From the NCBI GenBank assembly GCA_047967505.1, contig CM106538.1: a stretch of DNA of 64,000 nucleotides; one strand, 5' to 3'. Shown here in pieces: positions 46,080-56,529 of this stretch (position 1 is its first letter; the number at the start of each line of letters is the position of its first letter). The DNA is from Dipteris shenzhenensis. Taxonomy: Eukaryota; Polypodiophyta; Polypodiopsida; Gleicheniales. A program made the translations under genes and the position numbers. A model generated the notes under the pieces. The model was not told the origin of the DNA and did not search any database. It saw only the letters and a list, made by a program, of their open reading frames with translations.

Positions 46080-47580
46080 TCTCTTCCCTCTTCTTTCCCT
46101 CTTTTCTTCTCTTCCTTCTCTTCTTTTTCCCTCTTCTTTTTCCCCTCTTTCAATCTCTTTCCCCCTCTTCTTTTCCCCCTCTTTCAATCTCTTTTTCCCT
46201 CCTTTCCTTCTCTTCTTTTTTCCCTCTTTCAATCTCTTTTCCCCTCTTCTCTTTTCCCTTCTTTCAATCTCTTTTTCCCTCCTTTCCTTCTCTTCTTTTT
46301 TCCCTCTTTCAATCTCTTTTCCCCTCTTCCTTCTCTTATGTTTATGCTCTTTTCCCCTCTTCTTTTTCCCCTCTTTCAATCTCTTTTCCTCTTTTCCTCT
46401 CTCTTTCCCCCCTCTTTCCTCTCTTTCAATCTCTTTTTCTCTCTTTTTCTTTTATGCTTAAGCTTTCTCTCTTTTTCTTTTATGCTTATATGCTCATGCA
46501 TAAGCATGAGCATATGTCTCCTTCTCCTCTTTTCCTCCTTTCCTCTCTCTCTCCCCCCCTCTTTGCCCTCTTTCAATCTCTTTTCATAAGCATATGTATT
46601 CGCCTATGCATAAGCATAAGCATATGTCTCCTTCTCTTATGCTCATGCATAAGCATGAGCATATGTTTCCTTCTCTTATGCTTATGCTTATGCATGAGCA
46701 TATGTCTCCTTCTCCTTCTCCTTCTCCTTCTCCTTCTTATGTTTATGCTCTTTTCCCCTCTTCTTTTTCCCCTCTTTCAATCTCTTTTCCTATTTTCCTC
46801 TCTCTTTCCCCCCCTCTTCCCCCTCTTTCAATCTCTTTTTCTCTCTTTTTCTTTTATGCTTAAGCTTTCTCTCTTTTTCTTTTATGCTTATATGCTCATG
46901 CATAAGCATGAGCATATGTCTCCTTCTCCTTCTCCTTCTCCTCTTTTCCTCCTTTCTTCTCTCTTTCCCCCCCTCTTTCCCCACTTTCAATCTCTTCTTA
47001 TAAGCATATGTATTTGCCTATGCATAAGCATAAGCATATGTCTCCTTCTCTTATGCTCATGCATAAGCATAAGCATGAGCATACATCTCCTTCTCTTATG
47101 CTTATGCTTATGCATGAGCATATGTCTCCTTCTCCTTCTCCTCTTTTCCTCCTTTCCTCTCTCTTTCCCCCCATATTTTTCCTCTTTCAATCTCTTTTCA
47201 TAAGCATATGTATTTGCCTATGCATAAGCATAAGCATATGTCTCCTCTTATGTGCATGCATAAGCATAAGAGTAAGCATGAGCATATGTCTCCTTCTCCT
47301 TTCCTTCTTTCAATCTCTTTTTCCCCTCTTCCTCCTTTCCTTCTCTCATGAGCATGTCTCATTTTTCTCTTTTCCTCTCTCTTTCTGCCCCTCTTTCGAT
47401 CTCTTTTCATAAGCATATGTATTTGCCTATGCTTAAGCTTTCTCTCTTTTGCTTTTATGCTCATATCCTCATGCATAAGCATAAGCATAAGCATGAGCAT
47501 GAGCATAAGCTTTCTCCCCCTCTTCCCCCTCTTTCGATCATAAGCATATGTATTTGCCTATGGCTATGCCTATGCTTATG
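46080..47580. repeat. Satellite / pyrimidine tract of element G
   Basis: Pyrimidine blocks with GCTTAT/GCATAA and CATATG junctions form a compound period of about 400 bp (compare 46340-46740 with 46740-47120). Long ORFs on both strands arise because the hexamer has no stop in these frames. Confidence 0.75.
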
Positions 47581-47624
47581 TTTGTTTTTTGTTTTTTGTT
47601 TTCGTGTTTGTATCTAAGTTAGAC

Positions 47625-49070
47625 ATGGGATCATGTCGCACATCCGACAAGTATGGACAGCCTCACAGGAGGAGACATCACGATCTCTATGCTCGAGAGG
47701 ACTTTGATTCCTCTCAGGCGACACCTCAGGGGCCTACCCCTGTGACTACCCTTGGCTCGACACCTCTCAGATGTAGCACTATGACTACCCCTCGGGGAAC
47801 TCCTTTGCTAGACTCCCAACGAGTTTGTCGAGACTCCCAACGAGTTTGTAGCACAGATGACCGATGAGGAGGCAGCGAGATTCTTCTCTCTGCTATCTCA
47901 GAGGACCTCAGCAATTCCCTCTCCTACACCGACGACTGGACCTACTGCCTAGCCATCCCCTCGTGCCCCTTCGACTGAGGGGTCATCACCTGTGTGTGCC
48001 TATCATAAGGGAAGGAAGAGTAGGAGGGGCCGCTTATGTTGTGCTAACTCGGGAGATGTAGATGAGTCAGCACACTCACATCCCTACAAGTCTCCACTTG
48101 GTCTTGATACACAGTATCAGTCAGGTCCCTTGCCCTCTCCTACTCCCACTGCTACTCCTCACTCCAAAAGTGCTTACATAGCTTCCACTCACTCTGACTC
48201 TGCCACTACCATGAGTCCTCCTTACCCAGTCAAGGACCTCTCCTATCAAATCATGGCTGTTGGAGAGATAATAGAAGATAGAAAGGGCAAAGTAGTGATG
48301 GCCACCATGAGGTGGTTGATGAGCCACCACTTCAAGAGCAGCATTGCTATTGATTGGTGGTATCAAGATGACCAAAAGAAGCAGGCGGTCATCGATGAAT
48401 TAAAACAAAAATACCCTAACCCACCAAATTGGGAGTTCAATGAGAATTATATGCGAGGGCACATGGGTTTGGTCCTGAAGCATCGTAGATCAACCTTGCA
48501 TACTTCCATCACAAAGGGGATGGCTAAACCCAATTGGGTAGACAAAGATGATTGGAAGTTCTTCAAGAAGCAGAATAGGAACCATCCTGAAATGTTTGAG
48601 GGTCAGAGGAGGGTTGCGAGGAGATGGCTGGATGCCATAGGTACTTCGCACTTTGGTGTAGGCGGATGGTTGGCATTCGAGGCAACCGTGGTAAGTCTAC
48701 CTATTCTCATTTAATGTATGATTCTATTTTGTTTTACTACATCTTACATGCACTTTATCTAACTCTCGTAAATTAGATCCACAACAAGCTGCGATGGGTC
48801 GACTTCCTACAGATGCAGAGACGCGATGCGCATTTTGCATAGGAACAAAGCCATGGTTTATTGAGCACTAGGAGGCAATGGAAGCAATGGTCGATTGGGC
48901 TGAGGTGGCTGCTCGCACTGTATAAGTCTACTCCTACTTGTAATCTCACTTTTTAAATTGTTTTATTCTTTAAATTCCAATCTAATTTTCAATTAATATG
49001 GTTTCACTCTTAGGGTCAAAGCTCGAGCGTCCCATTACTAGAGGCGAGCGATCATGAAGGCTAGGGATCA
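47625..49070 (+). pseudogene. TNPA-like second gene of element G, truncated in exon 3
   Basis: MGSCRTSDKYGQPHRRRHHD at the start. A deletion and duplication near 47810-47860 ('gactcccaacgagtttgt' twice) shifts the frame; TAG at 47950 replaces CAG. The core is open from 47992 (GEIIEDRKGKVVMATMRWLM, KYPNPPNWEFNENYM, GTSHFGVGGWLAFEATV), ending at 48689. The exon 2 acceptor is CCACAA in place of CCACAG. Exon 3 is replaced by H-type sequence after about 49070. Confidence 0.65.
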
Positions 49071-49679
49071 AGCACACTTGCTCCATCCATAGATGGTTTG
49101 CAAGTTTAGTAACTCAAGGGAGGCACGTAGAATAGAGAATGTGCACCCCTCAAACAGTGGAGTCGATGCTGCAGTAAAAAGATCATCCTGCTCCATGCTA
49201 TCATCCCTCCCTTGATGGACATATAAATCCTGCACCATATCATCAAACACCTCCTCCTCCACGGCTTCATGAGGTAATGGTGGAGGGATACTATCACCAT
49301 CACTCCATGCATCTGTAACGGTCCCTCCTAAAGATCCCACCTCATATCGCCGACGCTTCGCCTCCTCATGGCGAGCATAGGGCAACATATGCAGGTGTGG
49401 CACTGCATCTTGTATCAAATTAAAATGGGATCATAACTCAAACATATGAACACCCATAGGTATCTCAATCAACCTTAACTCTTTAACACTTACCATGTTT
49501 ATGGTCGCATCCCATTCTCCATACTTTGAGATGTGATTGAGTGTAATCCTGCATGCACGATACATGTTTCCTCGACATCGATCACACATAGATTTGATTT
49601 TTTGCTCCAACCACATTTCGCGATGGTGGATACGGAGGGATTCATCCTCAATGGAGCTACTTGTTGAAGATGAAGACAT
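49070..49679 (-). pseudogene. H-type tnp2, N-terminal exons
   Basis: Exon 1 49679-49495 (Ser-rich start, WLEQKIKSMCDRCRGNMYRA) ends at a GTAAGTG donor. Exon 2 starts at 49408 and reaches the fusion at 49070; it has an acidic middle and LELLNLQTIYGWSKCA, the region before the tnp2 core (equivalent to LQLKYGWSDTSVSAL in element G). Everything downstream is missing. Confidence 0.6.
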
Positions 49680-49739
49680 CCTCCAAACAAACAACCCAAA
49701 AACATTTGCTTTTCTTCAAATATTTAATTTTAAACTCTG

Positions 49740-50400
49740 TGGCACGTCTAAAGGTGCGTCTAAAACCATGTCTGTCTCTTCTATGGTGCGCGTCTACAAG
49801 CGCATCTAAAATCGCATCTGTCTGTTCTGCTTTAGGCGTGCTCGCTTTGCTTTTCTTCACATTACTTATACTTTGCGTGGCTTGCTTGCTTTGCCATTAG
49901 TAGATCCATAGTTTCGATGCTTAAGAGGAAGGCACCCACACTTACTTCCAAGCTTACACTTAAAAGGGAGGCACCCACACTTACTTCCAAGCTTAAAGGA
50001 GAAGAGGGTGAACAAAAAAGAGAAGAAACTTTGAAAAAGGAGAAGAAGCTTCCATACCTCTATCCAAGGTAAGTCTTTTTACAGTTGATCTTTTTTGGAA
50101 GTTTGCTCTCTTTGGATTTGTCCTTTCTCGTATCCAAGAAGCGCATGATTTTGGTATCAGTGTTACGTTTTTGTGTCGGGCACATGTCCTTTTTTACTTT
50201 TTAGAAAAGTCCGTTTGTCAGAGCGCATCTATCAGCGCATCTCAGAGCGCATCTAAAACCACATCTACAGGCGTGTCTAGACATGCATCTAGCCTGTTTG
50301 CAGACATAGACATCCGTGTCTATAGACGCATTATTGTTATACACGAAAATAGAGGCACTTCTCAGACACGTTTATAGACGCGCTCTGACAGTAATCTTTT
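49740..50400. promoter_or_regulatory. H-type central promoter with GCGTCTA motifs
   Basis: Repeated GCG(T/C)(A/G)TCTA-type words and their complements flank the leader of the second gene. They also fill the H-type termini at 54185-54440. A leader exon donor (CCAAGGTAAGTC, about 50075) suggests splicing as in the B-type family. Confidence 0.5.
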
Positions 50401-50463
50401 CTTCCCTTCCTCTTTCTTCTCGGCTCATTAGTAATCGTCTTTTTTTCTTTTTTCCAGTTCATC

Positions 50464-51934
50464 ATGTGGCCAAGAAGCTCTTCGGGCTCATCTGATCTCC
50501 GGGAGTCTATTTTTAGGGACTTATATAACCTTTTAGGGCACCCTCCTAGTCTTGCAGAGTTATAGAGGTATATGATGGGTACTTTAAACACCCCCCAGGA
50601 GTCGGCACTACAGACTCCAAACCACCCCACACCAACTCAGATTACCCCAACGGAGTCAGCACAGCCTAGTAGACTACACAGCCAAGGCCCTTCTCCCATG
50701 CTGTCTTATGCCCCTTCCCCCGTGCCGTCTTATGCCCCTTCCGCCATGCGGTCTTATGCCCCTTCCCCCATGCTGTTAGGAGGTCCTTCTATCTCGCAGA
50801 GCCGTTGGCGTACTCCTATGCAGTCGAGACTCGATTCTCCAACTACGAGTGGTCCAGGTAGTCCCGTGTAGTCTCCAGCTACGAGTGGCCAGCGTACTAG
50901 CTCGACACGACACGGTAGCAGGCATAGTAGGAGGGAGAGCAGTGGGGGATGCATGGCACAGTGCTTTGGGAGGGGTGGTGGTGGGGACGATGATGATTTA
51001 GATGATTTAGACATGCCTCTGGGTGATGGTACGATATTCTATGACATCACTCAGACAGGAGGCATCTTGATGGATGCACGGGGGAAGGACATCATGGCCT
51101 TCATGCGCTCTATAATTGCTAACAATTACAAAGATTGCTTTATCCACTACAAAGACCAGCCAAATAGGTTGGCTGATGAGACCCTCGCTGCTGTTTGCTC
51201 TAGGTATCCTAACCCCCCCACTCATCAATTCACAAATAAATGGGCCAAGTCAAAGATTGTTACGATACTTGGCAATAAAAGATTTTCGCTTAAGAGGCAG
51301 GCACTAGCGGAGCTTGCCAAGCTCGAGGGAGGTCAACCACCAAAGGGCCTGCCCCACACCGCTCACAAGCGTGAGTGGAAGAAAGCAATGAAGTCAGCAT
51401 CGAGGGAGGACCCCAGTCTACAGCATGTGGAGGCACGAAGGATCCAGATGGAGCAATATGGAAGCGTACATTTTGGAGCAGGGTGTGTTGAATCATGGGA
51501 GGCCTAATTTGTAAGTATCGATCTCAAATTATATTGCTTATGTAGTTTATTAGGAGGTTGTTTCTTTGTACTAACCTCTCCACAAATTGTGTCATCTTGC
51601 AGCTTGATATCATGGGCAGATACCCTACTCCTGTCGAGACAGCCTACAATCGCCACCATCGCAGAGGAGATACATGGAAGCACTTCTATCATGACGGGTT
51701 GATTACTGAGGAGCAGTATATCCGGGCTACTGGAGCGGCCCCTGAGGTATTTGAAAGTAATCAAATAATGTCAATATTATAAGTAAAGATTTGATTTTTC
51801 ATACATTGATATATGTTGCCCCTTATTTACAGGTCCCTGCACAAGAAGACGAGGAAGAAGACGAGGAAGGAGACGGAGAAGGGAGCACAGAAGGGAGCGT
51901 GGAAGGGAGCGAGGACGTGGAGAACATAGATTAG
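50464..51934 (+). pseudogene. H-type TNPA-like second gene, three exons, three stops
   Basis: Exon 1 from ATG 50464 (MWPRSSSGSSDLRESIFRDL) has a Pro/Ser-rich repeat (SYAPSPM), an acidic DDDDLDDLD and the core ITQTGGILMDARGKDIMAFM, RYPNPPTHQF, YGSVHFGAGCVESWEA. The core is alignable with the B-type core. Stops TAG 50563, TAG 50869 and TAA 51505 are all in the same frame and fit C-to-T. The exon ends at a GTAAGT donor (about 51511). Exon 2 51603-51746 (MGRYPTPVETAYNRHHRRGD); exon 3 51833-51934, an acidic Glu/Asp/Gly tail. A related but distinct protein family member. Confidence 0.65.
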
Positions 51935-51940
51935 TCGTAG

Positions 51941-53245
51941 AAGTAGTGCTAGCTACTCTTTTTTGTACTTAAAGCCACTGTCTCCAACCCCTCGAAAATT
52001 GGGATTGCTTGGTTTGGCTCCAAATTCCCGAAGTTTGTGAGGAGCCTGATGCATGGGGATCAGCCCGGCATGGCCCTTCCTCGAGTCCAAAACCCTCAAC
52101 GAAATGCAACGTCTAGTCGTTTACCCGTGGCTTTGCTGCAGAGGTTTTGTTTCTCACTCACTCTCACACATACGAAGAGTCTTGTCACGTCATCATCTCA
52201 TAGTGCTACTTCTGTCGTAGAGTTAGGGCAACGGAGTGTTCATCTTGATAGGCTTCATGTGCAAACTTCGCTTCCATCAACACCCGCTTCAAAATTGAAA
52301 ATGGAGAAATCCCAGCACTTGCACGCATGCTCTTCTTTCGTCAGTCATCCTTCAATTATTTTCACCGTTTGATCCTGGCCTGTTCTACAATGGGAAAGAA
52401 ATCTTCCATGAAGGATATCGTACTTGTGTTGTGACTGAAAGAACGAAATGAAAAGGATTTTCATGGGCACATAGAGGAAAACATTGTTGACTTAAAGAAC
52501 AAAATGAAAGGGATTTTGACGGGTATAGAGAGGCCATTTTTTCGTAGGCTCGTAGTATGGATTCCTAGAAGCTCGAAGAAATAGGGAAGCATTAAGTGAA
52601 ATGAAACATTGAATGCAACAACCGTCTACGCGTAAGATTTAAGAGAAATGAAACATTGAACAACCGTCCAAATGGACTCTGAATTACTGTGTACGAAGAG
52701 GAGGGCCTTGAAAAATGGTGCCATCCGAAGTCCGGAAACATCTCTTATCTCTTCTCTTATCTCTTATATTTCTTACGGCTGGTAATCCCAGGCCAGCCAC
52801 ATGGCAGGGATTGGGCAATTTGGGGATGAATTCCAAAGGCTCGGGGAAGGGTGGGGAGGAGGAGGGAGGTTTGGCAAGGTTTGAGGGTCTTCGTGAGCAA
52901 AGTTATGTACCTTCCGCCATGTGGCGCAACACACGAGAGATGTAGTAACAGACCAACTGAGACTAGGTGCCACAATAAGACATGTGTCGTCGCACGGATG
53001 CCTACAGAGGTCCACGTAGATGTCTACCCTAGGTCTGCCCTGTCAGCCGCCACATCGCCCCTTCTCCGCGTCAACCCCTCCACGTCAGCCCCCTTCTCCG
53101 CGTCAGTCCAAACCAGACTCCAGCGCGTCAGTCTGACAGGCGCTGCGTGCACCAGCTCCAAATCATGGGAGACAGTGTGACACACGCTGTTGCAGATACA
53201 GTCTGACACATTGCAGCGTGCACAGTCTGACATGGCTTGCGCGAA
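51941..53245. other. No gene seen
   Basis: Mixed-composition DNA with short ORFs lacking any family signal. A purine-rich patch at 52840-52880. Confidence 0.4.
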
Positions 53246-53405
53246 ACCACAGATGACGTGGCCTACGCGGAACTGCAGTAGGCAGATGACGTGGCCTGTG
53301 CAAAACTCTAGCAGTAGCAGATGACGTGGCCTTCGTCAAGCTGTAGCAACAGATGACATGGCGCGACATGACGCGACGAGACACGCCAAGATGACATGGC
53401 ATAAC
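53246..53405. repeat. Short tandem array of AGATGACGTGGCC
   Basis: AGATGACGTGG begins at 53251, 53284 and 53319, and decayed AGATGACATGG at 53351 and 53389, spaced 31-38 bp. Each intact copy contains TGACGTGGC, a bZIP-type element. No adjacent gene is recognised, so this may be decayed minisatellite rather than an enhancer. Confidence 0.6.
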
Positions 53406-53734
53406 GCGATGGCATACATATATATATATATACACATAGTTTATAGAAGTAAATAAATAAATATAAATACATCTATATGTATATTTAAATATATAAATAA
53501 ATATAGATTTAAAAATATATTTAAGTGCATTTAAATATATGTTTATATAAATCAATATATTTGTATAAATATATTTTAAAATATATATTTAAATAAATTT
53601 AAACAAATATGTATTTGTATGTTTATATTTATATTTATATATTTATAAAAAGATATATAAACATATTTAAACAACCATATTTATAAAAATACATTTAAAT
53701 AAAGAAATAAATAATTATATATATATATATATTG

Positions 53735-53775
<41 letters not shown>

Positions 53776-53851
53776 AGAGAAAGAGAAAGAGAGAGAGAGA
53801 GAGAGGGGGGGGGGGCAGGGGAAGGAGAGAAGGAAAGAGGGAGAGAAAGAG

Positions 53852-53893
<42 letters not shown>

Positions 53894-53932
53894 CAGGGGA
53901 AGGAGATAAGGAAAGAGGGAGAGAAAGAGAAT

Positions 53933-53967
<35 letters not shown>

Positions 53968-54115
53968 CGAGGGGGGCAGGGGAAGGAGAGATAAAAAGAG
54001 GGACAAAATGAGAATGAGCGAGCGAGTGAGCGAGCGAGAGAGAGAGAGAGAGGATATGTGTGTGTGTGTGTGTGTGTATGAGAGAGTTTTCACCCCCCCC
54101 CCCAAAAAAAAAAAG

Positions 54116-54154
<39 letters not shown>

Positions 54155-54162
54155 ATATATAT
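53406..54162. repeat. AT-rich stretch and GA/GT microsatellites with G runs
   Basis: 53406-53735 is A/T-rich with ATATTTAAATA words. 53740-54160 is (GA)n with three compound units each holding a G run and 'caggggaaggaga' (about 53802, 53883 and 53972), then (GT)n at 54058-54078, C9-11 A11 and (GA)n. Confidence 0.85.
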
Positions 54163-56148
54163 CACAACAACACAAAGCAACTATAGATGCACTTGATAGA
54201 CGCGCAAAATAGCAGGCGTGTCTATAGGCGTTGCTTGAATAGAGAAATTATGGGCGCGTCTAATAGCGCGTCTAACAACTCATCTATTTGCGCGTGTATT
54301 GACACGTCTATTTACGCATCTACACTGAGAAAATATGGGCCCGTCTAAAACTGCGTTTTTCAACGTGTCTATTTGCGCGTGTATTAGCACGTTTATTAGC
54401 GCATCTGTACTGAGACTTAGACGCATATTTAGATGCGTATTTAGATGCGAAACAGAGAATACAGAAAGTGAGATTTTGGTATACATCACTGATTTCCAAA
54501 CATTGCCCATGATTACCAAAGCACATAATTTTAACAAAAACATCAATGCTTTTTTGCAAGCCCACATATATGAGGTGAGGAGAATGAGATAATATGTAAA
54601 ATAGTTTTGCCAATATCAATGATGGGCTACGGTTCAATCTCATCCTCAATGAGATCAACCCTTGCCAAACTATCTATTTCAAAATCCAAACAAGTGTTTA
54701 GATCTACAAATACATTCAACCCACTACTACTTGTGCTACTCATGTGCTCATCGAAATTAGCATCACCAATGGTAGGCTCATTCTCACGGGTAATGGCCTC
54801 AATATCTATATCTCCTATCTCAAGTCTATCTCCAACTCTATACCGAGTTGATCTCCTATATCATCATCATACTCTAGCACTGTACGTTCACCTAAAAGTA
54901 TTTCATCATCTTCTTTAATAAAGTGTGGTGATTCTTGCTGATTGTTGTCTTCTTCCTCAATATCGTGATCTCCATCTTCCTCCCGTGCGATGTCATTATG
55001 CGCATCTTCCTCTTGGCTCATATGGTGATCTACATCTTCTTCACTAGATTCATCAATTGGATCTGGCATTGGTAGTGGCATCTCCATATCCACATCTCGA
55101 TCTTCAAAAATTTGCTTACTTCATGGTGCAACTTGGATCACGTACCACCATTTTGGATCAGAACGATCCGGATGAAAAACCACCTATATTGAAGATGGGT
55201 GCCAAATGTGGTCAATTATATATATGAAATTATGCTCAAGTACATGTATCAATGGACTTTAAAAATGAAAGCTTTGATTAATTAAGTCATTAGTATGCAC
55301 CTGCTCACAGTGCTCGGGAAGAACAAAAGTATCACTTTCATCGGTCCAATGTTTGGTGGAGTCTATTGCAAAGAGACCGCTACTATCTTTTCTCACTGTC
55401 GCATGGGGACCGTTGTAAATAGTTCTAAACCATTTTACATCAAGAATGAAAATACTAAATCGTCTGAAATCAACTTCATAGATGTCGCGTATGGTTCCAC
55501 AATAATCCAACTGTGAGGAGAGAAGATTGGTATCCGAAGCACTTGCTCGGCTATCTTATGTGAAGTTAGCCATGACTCCATAATCATACGTGACTCTCTT
55601 TGAATCGATGCGTTCCACGTGAAAATGACGTCCATATGACCATAATGCACTGTACTTTTTGTACTGTAAAAGAGCATCTTTAAAACAATGAAGATGCATC
55701 TATTTTATAGCATATATTGCCACAAATAATTACTTAATTACGTCAAGAGGTAAGAAACTTACATGCACCATACATCCGAATAATAACTCTCGCTCGCGCT
55801 TGTTTATTGTCTCTCCATCACGTTCGGCTTTACGTAGAGCTAGTTGTAGCCAATCAAGTGACATGTGAGTAGGGAGAAGAGCCAGATCCCGTGGATATGG
55901 TTGTGATCGCCTGTACATTACCCTGAATCTCGTCCTTGCATTTATTCTTTCTGCTTTGGCCACTTCATATCTCTCAATCCACTTCTGCATCTCAGGGCTA
56001 TTGAGGATACAAAACTTATTGAATTTCTCCATTTGCTCTTCGCTCATCTTTCTTTCAATCCCTTTTCCTTGGGGAACCTCGCCAACGATGCGATCATCAT
56101 CCTTGTTATGCCAAGCTTGCGGCATATCGGGATCCGTGGATGCAAGCA
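54163..56148 (-). mobile_element. Chimeric CACTA element C: H-type end, B-type tnp2 tail
   Basis: The terminus CACAACAACACAAAGCAAC and GCGTCTA-type repeats (54185-54440), then the H-type acidic C-terminal region (54600-54820). At about 54828 the sequence switches to the B-type acidic tail. The element ends at 56149, where the left end of element D starts inside DUF4218 ('ggatccgtggatgcaag'). Confidence 0.7.
54820..56148 (-). pseudogene. B-type tnp2 C-terminal part of element C
   Basis: DUF4218 end (about 56148-55770, MYRRSQPYPRDLALLPTHMS), DUF4216 (about 55620-55300, VKWFRTIYNGPHATVRKDSS, DTFVLPEHCEQV) and the acidic tail (55093-54828). The tail is cut short by the switch to H-type sequence. 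The N-terminal part is separated by the insertion of element D and lies outside the window if it exists. Confidence 0.7.
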
Positions 56149-56529
56149 CACTACTACACATGGATCCTATTGCGACGTTTACGTATCGACATTTAGTGCC
56201 CACTTAGCGTTAATCATCGGTATGAAAATCGGGTTTCGTAAATCGTCGCTATATAGCGACTTTTGCTAAAAGTCGCTATATAGCGACACTGAGACAAAAT
56301 ATTATAGCAACGTTTTTACAGAGAGGTTTTTTTTTTTTTAAAGGTCTTAAAGGTTAGTTTTTTCCAATGACAAAATTTTTTAAATTTTTATACATGTTTG
56401 AGCTCATAGAGAATAAAAAAATGAGAGCATGTACATCAAGCCTTTGAAGCTCATATATTCATGTCCAAGTTTGAGATGAGAAAAATCAAATAAGAGCATT
56501 TACATCAACTGTTTCATCTTGAGCCAAGT

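Larger units (their letters stand above)
42340..49070 (+). mobile_element. CACTA element G, left end eroded, fused to element H
   Basis: Left-end homology begins at about 42341 (remnant of the GC-rich hairpin) with palindromes at 42395-42470. tnp2 (minus) runs to 45177, central palindromes 45285-45425, leader 45470-46070, satellite 46080-47580, and the second gene starts at 47625. Within exon 3 of that gene, at about 49070, the sequence switches to an H-type tnp2. Confidence 0.75.
49070..51940 (+). mobile_element. H-type CACTA element, central part
   Basis: Divergent tnp2 (minus, 49679 downwards) and second gene (plus, 50464 upwards) are separated by about 780 bp without satellite. The gap holds GCGTCTA/GCGCATCT motifs at 49745-49830 and 50215-50395, the same words as in the H-type termini at 14008 and 54163. 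No right terminus was found after 51940. Confidence 0.65.

Noticed and set aside
53681-54180. Overlapping Ser/Leu ORFs
   Set aside because: Translation of (GA)n microsatellite.
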